DNA of 38,419 nucleotides, from assembly GCA_005799025.1 (NCBI GenBank), contig SYHX01000065.1, positions 1 to 38,419 of the forward strand, given 5' to 3'. The translations under genes were made by a program, and so were the position numbers. Below the pieces are notes generated by a model. It made no database searches. It was not told the origin of the DNA and worked only from the letters and a program-made list of their open reading frames with translations. This DNA comes from Bacteroidota bacterium (GTDB lineage Bacteria > Bacteroidota > Bacteroidia > UBA7662). Below, piece after piece: positions 17,458 to 26,400 of this stretch (position 1 is its first letter; each line of letters starts with the position of its first letter).

Positions 17458-18211
17458 TCCGATCCACTTTGCCCCTCGTCCAAGCGACTGCCCAATACCA
17501 AAGCGCTTCATCTTGACAGAAAGAACCTGCTTCAAATTCAATGAGTTCATAAGGCTCGGTCTTGCCGGAAACCAAGCATCCCGCCCATCTTTGCTCTTCG
17601 GATTCCAATGAATCATATTTTTTATCGATTATTCTAATTAATTGATTTTTACCGAACAAAGCATTCTGAATCAAAGTAGCTTTGTAACATGCCTCTTTGA
17701 TGACCCAAATTAAAACGGCGGCCTCGGTCTCCAAGCCATCAAGGATAGTCCCTCGGACTTTTTCCATTTCCTCGGTACAGGCAACTCGCGATACAACACG
17801 GAGGAAACGCTCTGAGAACTGCTCCACATCTGCCCCTATCCCTTGGATGCTCGAATGACGAGGCAGAGCGGCCGCACCCATGCCCACGGTATGCGCCAAG
17901 GAAATTGGTACAGCTTGGCCAACTGGGTTTACTATATAAGGTTTCCCGGAAGGGTCTTTTTTGACGTTCAATGGGAGCAATTCCTTACTTTGCTCTACCC
18001 CACACGGCTCCATCAATAGCTGCAAGGCCAAACGAGAGCTTTGCCATTGGTGGGATCGAGTTACCTGATCCATAGACGAATTAACCCCTTCGAAGACCGC
18101 GTTTTTGGCATAGGTTTCGGTGACCAAAGCGATGGCCCATAAACCCGAATTATGCTCTAGGCTCCACCACAGTGGCCTATCTTTACCGTCTACACTTTCT
18201 TGGGCTTTCAT
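17447..18211 (-). CDS. 4'-phosphopantetheinyl transferase superfamily protein
   Basis: The enzyme would transfer phosphopantetheine from CoA to a carrier-protein serine. The 254 residues (from ATG 18211; an in-frame GTG is two codons earlier) carry the two family motifs: GIGADVE with metal ligands Asp128 and Glu130, and WVIKEACYK (169-177) with the usual Lys-Glu...Lys. The length and the N-terminal half point to the Sfp/Gsp-like two-domain type rather than short AcpS. The N-terminal half is divergent, and no carrier-protein or synthase gene is nearby, so the substrate is unknown. Its start codon is only 14 bases from the divergent dcd start, and its 3' end overlaps dnaG. Confidence 0.88.
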   Translation of the reverse strand: MKAQESVDGKDRPLWWSLEHNSGLWAIALVTETYAKNAVFEGVNSSMDQVTRSHQWQSSRLALQLLMEPCGVEQSKELLPLNVKKDPSGKPYIVNPVGQAVPISLAHTVGMGAAALPRHSSIQGIGADVEQFSERFLRVVSRVACTEEMEKVRGTILDGLETEAAVLIWVIKEACYKATLIQNALFGKNQLIRIIDKKYDSLESEEQRWAGCLVSGKTEPYELIEFEAGSFCQDEALWYWAVAWTRGKVDRTNG

Positions 18212-18216
18212 TGCCA

Positions 18217-18223
18217 CAAAATA
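18217..18223 (-). promoter_or_regulatory. TATTTTG element before the phosphopantetheinyl transferase gene
   Basis: On the minus strand, TATTTTG ends 5 bases before ATG 18211 and lies in the 14-base gap between two divergent start codons. It is a short variant of the -7 element; no second element is visible. Confidence 0.3.
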
Positions 18224-18225
18224 CC

Positions 18226-18762
18226 ATGATCTTATCGGACCAACGCATTCTAGAAGCTATTCAACAGGGTCATATTCTGATCGAACCCTTTGACCGGCAA
18301 TGTCTGGGCACCAACTCCTACGACGTCCATTTGGGCAGGTTCCTCGCAATCTACAACTCCAGAATTTTGGACGCCAAAGTTGACAATCCTGTGGAAGAGC
18401 TCACCATACCCGCGGAAGGGCTGGTCCTCCACCCCGGGACCCTCTATTTGGGGGTTACCGAAGAATATACCGAAACTCATCGTCACGTACCTTTCTTGGA
18501 GGGAAAATCCTCGGTAGGACGCTTGGGAATTGATATTCACGCCACAGCAGGCAAAGGGGATGTTGGATTTTGCAATACCTGGACTCTTGAAATATCGTGT
18601 ACCCAACCTGTCAGAGTCTACGCTGGTATGCCGATTGGCCAACTTATCTACTTTGAAGTGGCTGGGGATATTGAGCAAATGTACCATTCCAAAAAGAATG
18701 CCAAATACACCACCCGAACGGTCAAACCCGTTCCTTCCCAGATGTGGCGTAATACTTTTTAG
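18226..18762 (+). CDS. dcd: dCTP deaminase
   Basis: dCTP deaminase converts dCTP to dUTP for thymidylate synthesis. The start is ATG 18226 (MILSDQRI, the typical opening), not the 18-codon longer frame that would run back through the divergent gene. The 178 residues include GTNSYDVHLG (28-37), EGKSSVGRLGIDIHATAG (92-109) and the WTLEIS strand whose Glu122 matches the catalytic Glu of the family. The tail YHSKKNAKY is the nucleotide-closing segment. It cannot be told by eye whether the enzyme also has dUTPase activity. Only 2 bases separate its stop from the converging SDR gene. Confidence 0.95.
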   Translation: MILSDQRILEAIQQGHILIEPFDRQCLGTNSYDVHLGRFLAIYNSRILDAKVDNPVEELTIPAEGLVLHPGTLYLGVTEEYTETHRHVPFLEGKSSVGRLGIDIHATAGKGDVGFCNTWTLEISCTQPVRVYAGMPIGQLIYFEVAGDIEQMYHSKKNAKYTTRTVKPVPSQMWRNTF

Positions 18763-18764
18763 AA

Positions 18765-19547
18765 TTAAACCCGGTGTACTGATCCACTGCCGGCCTGTGC
18801 CCGGGGCATGATGAGCAGGTCAGCAATTTGGACATGCGCGGGACGCGTGGCCATGAAGCCGATAGCCTCCGCAACATCATCAGGATGCAAAGGCTCCAAA
18901 CCCGTGTACGTATTACCCGCTCGCTCCGCATCCCCCTTGAATCGGACCAAGGAAAACTCTGATTCCACCATACCTGGAGAAAGGGTTCCCACCTTGATGC
19001 CAAAGGGCAATAATTCGTGACGCATGGTTTTGGCGATCGCCTCCACTGCAAATTTGGATGCGCAATAAATACCACCTCCAGGATATACTTCCTTCCCTGC
19101 CGTAGAGCTTACATGAATGACCTGGCCATCACCGCGCGCCTTCATTCCGGGTACCACCGCCCTGCTTACGTTCACCAGTCCTTTGATATTGGTATCCACG
19201 ACCCTGTCGACATCATCCGGATCGGACTCATGGACCGCAGTCAGTCCCTGCGACAGACCTGCATTATTAAGCAACAAATCAATGCCCTTCAAGGAATCTG
19301 GCAAAGAAGCATACGCCCTTTGAACCTCGGCATCCACCCGAACATCCACTTGTTCAATCCATATTTCCAAGCGGTTCCCCGCCTCACTAATTAGGGTCGA
19401 ATTGAGTTCCTTCAAGCGGTCTATACGCCTTGCCCATAACACAAGACTCCAACCATTTGCGGCAAACCACTTAGCGCTGGCCTGCCCAATTCCCGAACTT
19501 GCTCCAGTAATCAAGGCAATTTTAGGTTGATCCGATTGGCGCATCAT
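18765..19547 (-). CDS. SDR oxidoreductase, YdfG-like
   Basis: A 260-residue classical short-chain dehydrogenase. TGASSGIG (14-21) binds the cofactor, NNAG is at 94-97, and the catalytic Ser148, Tyr161 and Lys165 (YCASK) are all present. The Arg after the second strand (ARR, 39-41) suggests NADP(H). The C-terminal part, with SLVRFKGD and HPDDVAEAIGFMATRPAHVQI, is like E. coli YdfG, an NADP-dependent 3-hydroxy acid (serine/3-hydroxypropionate) dehydrogenase. Its ATG overlaps the porT stop codon by 4 bases (ATGA), so it is translationally coupled in the ubiE-porT-SDR operon. Confidence 0.92.
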   Translation of the reverse strand: MMRQSDQPKIALITGASSGIGQASAKWFAANGWSLVLWARRIDRLKELNSTLISEAGNRLEIWIEQVDVRVDAEVQRAYASLPDSLKGIDLLLNNAGLSQGLTAVHESDPDDVDRVVDTNIKGLVNVSRAVVPGMKARGDGQVIHVSSTAGKEVYPGGGIYCASKFAVEAIAKTMRHELLPFGIKVGTLSPGMVESEFSLVRFKGDAERAGNTYTGLEPLHPDDVAEAIGFMATRPAHVQIADLLIMPRAQAGSGSVHRV

Positions 19548-20269
19548 TCAAAAGTGAAAGTAAAAACCCATGTTCTCGAGCGGAGACTTTCCATAAAATT
19601 GGAATACACATGCGATTCCGGAACCAACACATTTCGAAAGCCGTTGGCAACTCGGATTTCTGGCGAAAGCTTGAAATAAGGCAAATACAAATCCAAGCCC
19701 ATTCCGGTTTCATAAGTATAATCCATTCGACGCAATTTGACTTTGTCGATATCATCTACCACCTTCTCCTGAGAAGCCATGTCAATCATGCCTTTCACGC
19801 CGCCCAAAACATAAACTCTGTAATTCTTCATGCGTTTGGATCGAAACTTCAAGGTCAAAGGAAGATCGACATTCGCCATCTGTATAGATTTTCGGGTAAT
19901 CTTGTCAGTGTTGCGAAATTGATAATCGAAATTTCGCTGCGAAAACATCAGTGTTGGCGTAAACCGAAGGGCAAGGTACTCATGAATCCGTAAATCAGAA
20001 ATGATACCCAATTGAAAGCCGGGGCCAAATCCAGGGGTGATGTAACGAAGATTGGTTGCCCCCGACACATTTAGTGAATCACTGAGTTGCACCCGATTAC
20101 TGCTTGAATTAAATCCCACATGGAACCCGAAATGCAAGGTCTTGGTATCGTAGTAAGCATTGTATTGCCCCCAACAAGGGAGCGTTGAAAACAAGAACCC
20201 CAAGATGACCCACGTGATTTTCTCCTTGAGAAAACCTTTGAAAAAAAAGGATATACCTACGTACCCCAT
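19544..20269 (-). CDS. porT: Type IX secretion protein PorT (SprT)
   Basis: A 241-residue outer-membrane barrel protein. A signal peptide ends near CWGQ (residues 33-35); the mature part starts with KTLHFGFHVGFNSS and has GPGFQLGIISDLRIHEYLALRFTP, VDLPLTLKFRSKR and a terminal VFTFTFE strand, the pattern of PorT. PorT/SprT is required for type IX secretion in Porphyromonas and Flavobacterium. The position directly downstream of ubiE, 4 bases after its stop, is the gene order known for porT in Bacteroidota and strengthens the call. The window's T9SS cargo proteins fit with it. Confidence 0.87.
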   Translation of the reverse strand: MGYVGISFFFKGFLKEKITWVILGFLFSTLPCWGQYNAYYDTKTLHFGFHVGFNSSSNRVQLSDSLNVSGATNLRYITPGFGPGFQLGIISDLRIHEYLALRFTPTLMFSQRNFDYQFRNTDKITRKSIQMANVDLPLTLKFRSKRMKNYRVYVLGGVKGMIDMASQEKVVDDIDKVKLRRMDYTYETGMGLDLYLPYFKLSPEIRVANGFRNVLVPESHVYSNFMESLRSRTWVFTFTFE

Positions 20270-20273
20270 AATC

Positions 20274-21029
20274 TTACTTTTTCTTGGCTAAATAAATGGA
20301 GGCAATACCCATGCTAAGCCTTTTGGTTTCCAATACCTCAAGGCCACTTTCTTTCAAATACTTTTCGAAAGCTGGCCCTTCCGGGAATACCGCAACCGAC
20401 TCCGGTAAATATGTGTAAGCCGCTCGGTCATTGGAGAGCCAACCTCCCAAAGCTGGCATCAGGGAACGGGAATAAAAATTCATCGCATGTCGAACAATCC
20501 ACGACTTCGGTTGAGAAAATTCGAGAACCATAAGGATCCCTCCAGACCGCAACACCCTGGTGATTTCCTCAAGGCCTTTGTCCAAATTCTCGAAATTCCT
20601 TACTCCAAAAGCCACCGTAACCGCATCGTAGGTTTCACTTTCGTAGGGAAGATTCTCAGCATCCGCCGTTCGAAGTTCCAGCCTTGTGGCAAGTCCTGCG
20701 AATTGAATTTTACGCCGACCAACCGCCAACATTCCTTCTGAAATGTCCACGCCCATAACCTCTGCCTCAGGCCAACGATTAGCCAAGGCCAACGCTAAAT
20801 CGGCTGTACCCGTGGCCACGTCCAAAACCCGAAGAGGTTGAACATACTTTCCAAGCATCCTAAGCGCTTCCTTTCGCCAACGAATATCAATTCCCGCCGA
20901 GAGCAAACGATTCAGCAAATCGTACCGATGCGAAATGCCATCAAACATCTTCGCAACCTGATCCTTTTTATGGCCACCCTCACGACCGTATGGAAGTATT
21001 GAAATTGGGCTTGTGGTTGTGTTTTTCAT
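20274..21029 (-). CDS. ubiE: Demethylmenaquinone methyltransferase UbiE/MenG
   Basis: This SAM-dependent enzyme methylates demethylmenaquinone in the last step of menaquinone synthesis. The start is ATG 21029, giving 251 residues; a TTG seven codons upstream is less likely. Family marks: VAKMFDGISHRYDLLNRLLS near 25-44, SAM motif I VLDVATGTADLAL (68-80), the VAFGVRNFENLDKGL segment and GGILMVLEFSQP. It is the first gene of the ubiE-porT-SDR run; TACTTTTC at 21051-21058 (minus strand) is one base off the -7 consensus and could be its promoter. Confidence 0.96.
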   Translation of the reverse strand: MKNTTTSPISILPYGREGGHKKDQVAKMFDGISHRYDLLNRLLSAGIDIRWRKEALRMLGKYVQPLRVLDVATGTADLALALANRWPEAEVMGVDISEGMLAVGRRKIQFAGLATRLELRTADAENLPYESETYDAVTVAFGVRNFENLDKGLEEITRVLRSGGILMVLEFSQPKSWIVRHAMNFYSRSLMPALGGWLSNDRAAYTYLPESVAVFPEGPAFEKYLKESGLEVLETKRLSMGIASIYLAKKK

Positions 21030-21127
21030 GGGGCTAGGCGATCGAATCAAGAAAAGTAAATTGAAGGCTCGAAACCTGTTAGGTGTTTAACGATTGGGGA
21101 TCAAAGATAGTTCATGGCAATGGAGCA

Positions 21128-21135
21128 TACTTTTG
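21128..21135 (+). promoter_or_regulatory. Candidate -7 box for engB
   Basis: TACTTTTG matches TAnnTTTG exactly but ends only 4 bases before the engB ATG at 21140. If it is the true -7 element, transcription would begin at or next to the start codon. No -33 TTG is found at the standard spacing. Confidence 0.35.
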
Positions 21136-21139
21136 AGGA

Positions 21140-21781
21140 ATGAAAACGGAATTGATCAAAATAAAAGCATCCTTCATCGGAAGCGGAGTACGATTGGATC
21201 AATTACCGAAGCCCGACCGTTGCGAAATCGCCTTTATCGGGCGCTCCAACGTCGGCAAATCATCCTTAATCAACCGTTTGGTCGACCATCAGGGTCTCGC
21301 CAAAAGCTCAGCCCAACCGGGCAAAACTCGTTTGATCAACCACTTTGGCGTCGAAATACAGGGTGCCCCCCCCATGTATCTAGTGGATCTGCCGGGCTAC
21401 GGATACGCCAAGGCATCCAAAAAGGACATTGAAGCGTGGAACATCATGATGAGGAACTACCTGCGCAAACGCCCCAATTTGGTTTGCGTGATGCAACTCC
21501 TAGACAGCAGGCTCTCGCCCCAAAGAGTCGATCTCGAATTCACTAACCAATTGGGCGAATGGTCTGTGCCCTTTGTGATGGTTTTCACCAAAACCGATAA
21601 AGGATCCATGCTCAAAGCCCGCCAAAACGCGGATGCCTACGGAAAGGCCATGCTTGCCACCTGGGAAGCCATACCCCCTATTTACATGTCATCCGCTGAA
21701 GATGGACGAGGTCGGCATGAACTTCTTTCATTCTTGAGAGAATGCAGCAGCTCATACCAAGGAATTTCGGAACATCCTTAA
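21140..21781 (+). CDS. engB: Ribosome biogenesis GTPase EngB (YsxC/YihA)
   Basis: An essential small GTPase for large ribosomal subunit assembly. The 213 residues contain G1 GRSNVGKS (34-41), the G2 region QPGKTRLINHF (59-69), G3 DLPGYGYA (83-90) and G4 TKTDK. The length is normal and ATG 21140 is the only sensible start. It is divergent from ubiE (110 bases between starts), and its stop overlaps the converging nuclease-like gene by 4 bases. Confidence 0.96.
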   Translation: MKTELIKIKASFIGSGVRLDQLPKPDRCEIAFIGRSNVGKSSLINRLVDHQGLAKSSAQPGKTRLINHFGVEIQGAPPMYLVDLPGYGYAKASKKDIEAWNIMMRNYLRKRPNLVCVMQLLDSRLSPQRVDLEFTNQLGEWSVPFVMVFTKTDKGSMLKARQNADAYGKAMLATWEAIPPIYMSSAEDGRGRHELLSFLRECSSSYQGISEHP

Positions 21782-23178
21782 TCGCTATGTAAAAAACTCC
21801 GCGAAGCACGCCGTGCTTTCCCGTTCATGCTCCCGTGTTTGGCATTCCCTAGCCATTCCACGGTCAACGAATACCAGCCTTTCGAATACGGTTCCTTGAA
21901 TTGGACTCGACCAAGTCCATCGACTCCATCAGCCCCTTGTTCCACAAGCCTGCCCATAGGATCCCATAATTTCCATCGACACCAACCCTCTGCATACACC
22001 TTGGGAAATTGAATCCACGGTCGAAATGAAATAAGCGTACTTGACGGTGAATTTTGGGAAATCGTGAATTGGAAGGCCTCTTCCTCCAAAGCATCATAAG
22101 ATGGGTCCGTGGAGGAGACCAAAGCCGGACCGATTGCTAATTTGAGCATGACCGGAAGGTGATCCGAAATTTCATGCAGAGCATTGGCCACAGCCACAGG
22201 CACCGAGGCATTGAAGGTGCCGTTCACACTCCCATTGAATCGATTTCCGTCATTGCCAGGTATCCGGAAAGACGCAGGTACATACTTGATCTGGGCTGAA
22301 TCGCCCATAGCCCAATCGTTCAGCAGAATATGATCGTAACGATCATCCATTCCACCGCCCGTTGCACATCCATTGGAAGCGGTTCTAGGTGATTGCGTAT
22401 GCCAAAGTGCAAAACTTGAATTTCCACTCCACGAACCAGGCCTGGACACCGGATCCTTGAGCCGATGATTCATGACAGACGCCGCATTCATCAGGCTATC
22501 GTAAGCAGGTTCCGTGGAGGTGCTTACATTCAAATCGCCCATAACAAGTAAGTTACCTCGAAAGCGATTATTCCGCATGAATTGAACTAATGCACCAGCT
22601 TCCTGTCCTCGTTGTGCCACATCCGCCGAAGTCCCCCCTGCCTTAAGATGGGCAACAGCCACATGCAAAAAGGTGGTATCGCCGCTCATAGGAATCGGTT
22701 TGTGATAGAGCCGGTACCAAGTTATATCACGGCCTTGGGTAGCTATTGGCGCCTGACTCTGCATTCCAAATTTAGCTGCGTTATAATACAACAACGATAC
22801 GATTTCCGAGCCCGAAGAATTCATCAAATTAGCACGCAAGTAGCCACTACGTCCACCGTTGTTCAATACATTGTTAAGCAATCCTAGATTCACGGACGAA
22901 ACAGGGCTCATTTCGCAAACCCCGAGTAAATCAGGTCGTGCATAATTGAATAAGGTCATCAAACCCGCGTTTTTGGCAGTAACGCTGTTGTTGGAGCTGG
23001 TACAAAAGGATGTATTAACCCCGTAATACAGCATATTGTACATCATAACCGTAACGGTATCCCTACGCAAGCCCTGGGACTGCACAGTACTCCAAATTAA
23101 AAGGAATATTGCAAGGGCCGTAAAAAATAAGCCCGGGGCTTTCACCTCGGGCTCAATTCGTCTTGCGTAAAAACTCAT
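21778..23178 (-). CDS. Secreted endonuclease/exonuclease/phosphatase-fold protein
   Basis: A 466-residue protein with the EEP fold. Residues 17-35 are a hydrophobic signal segment ending in SQG. Catalytic landmarks are in order: MMYNMLYYG (Asn48), GVCEM (Glu89), HVAVAHLKAG, VMGDLNV, DDRYDHILL and the terminal SDHLPV with Asp-His. It should be a metal-dependent phosphodiesterase or nuclease outside the cytoplasm. The C-terminal 75 residues (KLWDPMGRLVEQG ... KGWYSLTVE) look like a worn T9SS sorting domain without the PNP motif. The first codon lies one base after the rpmE2 stop; a hairpin with a T run (23121-23153) falls inside codons about 9-20, so a start at GTG 23145 (codon 12), giving a compact signal peptide, is possible. 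Confidence 0.85.
   Translation of the reverse strand: MSFYARRIEPEVKAPGLFFTALAIFLLIWSTVQSQGLRRDTVTVMMYNMLYYGVNTSFCTSSNNSVTAKNAGLMTLFNYARPDLLGVCEMSPVSSVNLGLLNNVLNNGGRSGYLRANLMNSSGSEIVSLLYYNAAKFGMQSQAPIATQGRDITWYRLYHKPIPMSGDTTFLHVAVAHLKAGGTSADVAQRGQEAGALVQFMRNNRFRGNLLVMGDLNVSTSTEPAYDSLMNAASVMNHRLKDPVSRPGSWSGNSSFALWHTQSPRTASNGCATGGGMDDRYDHILLNDWAMGDSAQIKYVPASFRIPGNDGNRFNGSVNGTFNASVPVAVANALHEISDHLPVMLKLAIGPALVSSTDPSYDALEEEAFQFTISQNSPSSTLISFRPWIQFPKVYAEGWCRWKLWDPMGRLVEQGADGVDGLGRVQFKEPYSKGWYSLTVEWLGNAKHGSMNGKARRASRSFLHSD
23121..23153 (-). terminator. Hairpin with T run after rpmE2
   Basis: On the minus strand AGCCCG pairs with CGGGCT around a 12-base interior that can add two more GC pairs after one mismatch, followed directly by TTATTTTTT. 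It starts 27 bases after the rpmE2 stop and looks like a rho-independent terminator, yet it lies within the first codons of the next gene. Confidence 0.7.
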
Positions 23179-23179
23179 T

Positions 23180-23425
23180 TTATCGCTTATAGCGTTGCTT
23201 AAACTTATCTACACGCCCTGCAGTATCCACGAGGACTTGCTTGCCAGTGTAAAATGGATGGGACTTATGGGAAATATCGAGCTTAATCAGAGGGTATTCA
23301 TTACCATCTTCCCATTTTAGGGTTTCACGCGTTTCGGCGCAGGATTTACCCAAAAACATGTACTCGTTGGACATGTCCTTGAATACCACGATTCGATAAT
23401 TCTCAGGATGGGTGTTGGTTTTCAT
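23180..23425 (-). CDS. rpmE2: Ribosomal protein bL31, type B
   Basis: An 81-residue large-subunit ribosomal protein. It starts at ATG 23425 with [19 protein letters not shown], has [24 protein letters not shown] (residues about 51-74, abridged here) and lacks the CxxC zinc motif, which marks type B (zinc-independent) L31. A full promoter match lies just upstream and a terminator-like hairpin just downstream, so it may be a one-gene transcript between two large genes. Confidence 0.97.
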   Translation of the reverse strand: MKTNTHPENYRIVVFKDMSNEYMFLGKSCAETRETLKWEDGNEYPLIKLDISHKSHPFYTGKQVLVDTAGRVDKFKQRYKR

Positions 23426-23446
23426 GCTTTTTCCATTTGAAGACCG

Positions 23447-23476
23447 CAAATATAGTGGTTTTTAACGGGAAATCAA
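23447..23476 (-). promoter_or_regulatory. rpmE2 promoter (-33 TTG, 19-base spacer, -7 TATATTTG)
   Basis: On the minus strand TTG (23476-23474) is followed after 19 bases by TATATTTG (23454-23447), a full match to the Bacteroidota promoter TTG-N17-23-TAnnTTTG. The -7 box ends 21 bases before the rpmE2 ATG. The -33 element lies within the last codons of the giant surface protein gene, whose stop is at 23464-23462. Confidence 0.75.
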
Positions 23477-26400
23477 GAGCTTCTTGGTCAATTTACGACC
23501 TTCAAAGTTCAATGTGTAATAATAAAGGCCCTGGGCAAGGGATGTTGTTTCTATGCCCTCCTTGTACCATCCCCCTTCCAAAAGGCCCAGAGCACGGCCC
23601 CAAACCGGCCTACCATAGAGATCACGTAATTCAAGGCTAGCCTTGCCACCTTTGGGTAAATAATACGCCACCGTGGTTAAGTCCGAGGCAGGGTTAGGAA
23701 AATTCTGTGACAAAACCAAGCCGATATTGTTGAGCTCTGGAACCGAAACAACCTCACAGGGCCCAGGCAACAACTCGAAACAAAAATCATCAATGGACCA
23801 ACCCTCGCCCTGGAACGCATAATCTGAACCAAAGCGGAACCGGAAGATAACCTGAGCGTTAACTGTGGTATTGAATATCTGCTGCATGGGCGCATACAAG
23901 GAAGGAGAAAGCCCAGACCATCCGAAACCTACGATATTTTGTTGTGTATTGAATACTGCTAGGGCTTGCACAATCGCGTTGTACCATTCATTGGTCAACG
24001 TATCAAGATACCCAAAGGAATTCCACTTGACCCCTCCGTCCGTTGAATATTCAATCGTGCCACCGTCACCATGAAGAGGACGAGTAGTGGTATCGTTCGC
24101 AAAAAAATCAGTCATCCACAACGTTTTGAACTTTACGACATAGCAAGAATCCTTGATCGTTTGAAAAATAGGAGTGTACAAAGCAGAGGAGTCATAGGGC
24201 TTGTACAAACTATCTGCTGAGATATACCAAGCATTGGGCGATGAAGCCGCACCATTAATTAAGCCCTTGGCGGGAGACCCAAAGGTCCAAGAATTTCCTG
24301 AGCTCCTTAAAGTGACGGGATTTCGAGTCAACCATGAGGGTAGCCCCTCGTCAAAATTATTGCAATACGGGTAACTATCAATTAGAGGAAAACCTACCGC
24401 ATCCGAACACGCCGTATCATCAAAAGGGAAATTGTCCGCAAGGCCATTAGGTAGGGACGAAGTCACGCAAAGAGCATTGGAACCTAAATTCAGGTTGAAG
24501 GTATTCGAGAACGTGTACAAAGTATCTTTCATGAACGATAAAGTCATTGGTACGACAAGATTCTGAACTGAGGATCCGTTGAGATTGAGATTTAAATTAA
24601 TATTACTCAAAATAAAATTCGGATTCGCATTATTTCGAATTCGCGCCTTGGCTGTCACTGGAATATTGGCCGTAGGAAATGGAGGATCATACAAAACCTC
24701 CACAACTTCGGCACCATTAGGTACCGAATTATAAATGATAAGATCATCTATGAAATTCCCATTACGGTCAGTTCCCCCCGTTCCTGCAGGGAGAAATCGG
24801 TACCTACACTTGGATTGAAACTCTATCACCAAAGGATCACCCATCACATAACACGTATCCAATCCAAAATCAATGGTTTGAAAGGGATTATTTGCTGCCG
24901 TAGCGGTTAGAGGTTGGAGCGTTGGGCCCACCTGACGACCGTTGGCCACTACTCTCAGCAATGAAATTCTTTTGTCGGCCCCGTTATCCCCTGCAACTTG
25001 CAAGAGTTTGAATCGAATGCGAATATTGTTCCGATTGGCGGTATTGACCGGAAAAACCACCCTGGAAAGGTAAGTCCCGTTCCAAGAATCAGCCCACGGA
25101 TTCAAAGGGATAGTGGTATTGAATGAGGCTCCGGAGAACTCAGTGCCCATATACAATGCATAATCGGGTGAATTATTGATGGCAGGCACCGGTGCATAGC
25201 GAACATCCGTCACTGCATTCGAAAGTGAAGTATCGCAATAGGGTGCATAACCCTGACGCTCAAAATTGTTCGTATGGGTCAGATTGAGAGCTTCGCGTCC
25301 AAACAAAGTGACGGCTAAAGTATCATTGTTACGAATGGGATCGATAGTACCACCGTTCACAAACAACCGAATAGTGGTATAACCGTTAGGAATATTCGCC
25401 GGGGTGCCAATGACGATAGTATCATAAGAATTCGGCTGAATTACCCTCGTAAAATTTTGAAAGACCGGGGGCAAGGTGTCTATTCGGTAACCTGCAGTAA
25501 ACGTAGTGGTCGGTGAATGACCAATATTCCGAATCCTAAATTTTAGTTGTCTTAAACCGCTTGGATAACAAATTGCAGACGTGGGAACAATATTATTGAC
25601 CATGATTAAGTCATTCACCGGAATTGCCTTAACACAACGGGTAATGGTATCATTCGTTGTTCGCGCATCCCCCGTGAGTTGGGTATACACCTTCAAGGTA
25701 TAGGTCCCTGGAGGTAGAGGGGACTGAATGGCCGGCAAGGTTACGGTAGCTTCTGTGGCCGGTGGCAATGGGATAGTGTAGAGGTACGGACTCGCACCCA
25801 GAACAGGGGGCAAGTTATCGTATCGGTAATTGAAAGGAATGGAAAACAAGGTATCACCACCAAAATTCTTAATCACAACACGTATTGTATCTATTGCTTT
25901 GAGGGAATCGGGGCAAACCACCGGCTTCAAAATTTGTCTCATCCCCACCTCTCGCGCTGGTGGGGGGATAATAGCCCAATTGTCGACAATCACACCCTCA
26001 GAAGGAGTAAAACCGCTTTGGAAATCAAGCCGAAAGCGAACTCGATTATTTCGGTAATTGAACTGAGTAGGTAACTCCAAACTATGTTCTAAATAATCCG
26101 CTAGGCCGCCACTGCTTCCGGAATTTCCGTTCCATGCAGGACCCGCGATACCACCGATTGTACCTGTGGAATTGTACCAATTCACTCCTGTTGGATCTGA
26201 AATCTGTCCTAAAGTTTGCCAAGATGTAAACAGTTCGTCCGCGTAAGAAATTCGAAAGGCGGAACCCGAATTGCCCAACCTTCGGTTTATTCTTAGTTTG
26301 AGCGTTGTATTGACACCGCTTCGGAAATTATAAAGTGGAGACAACACATACCCACCTTGTCCTGAAGTCGGATTCCCGTTGAGCACAGTGCCCCAAACAT

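Noticed and set aside
18172-18225. Longer dcd reading back into the divergent gene
   Set aside because: The family starts at MILSDQRI-type sequence; the extension is antisense to the phosphopantetheinyl transferase start.
18250-18687. 145-codon minus-strand frame opposite dcd
   Set aside because: It is antisense to a strongly conserved enzyme and shows no family features.
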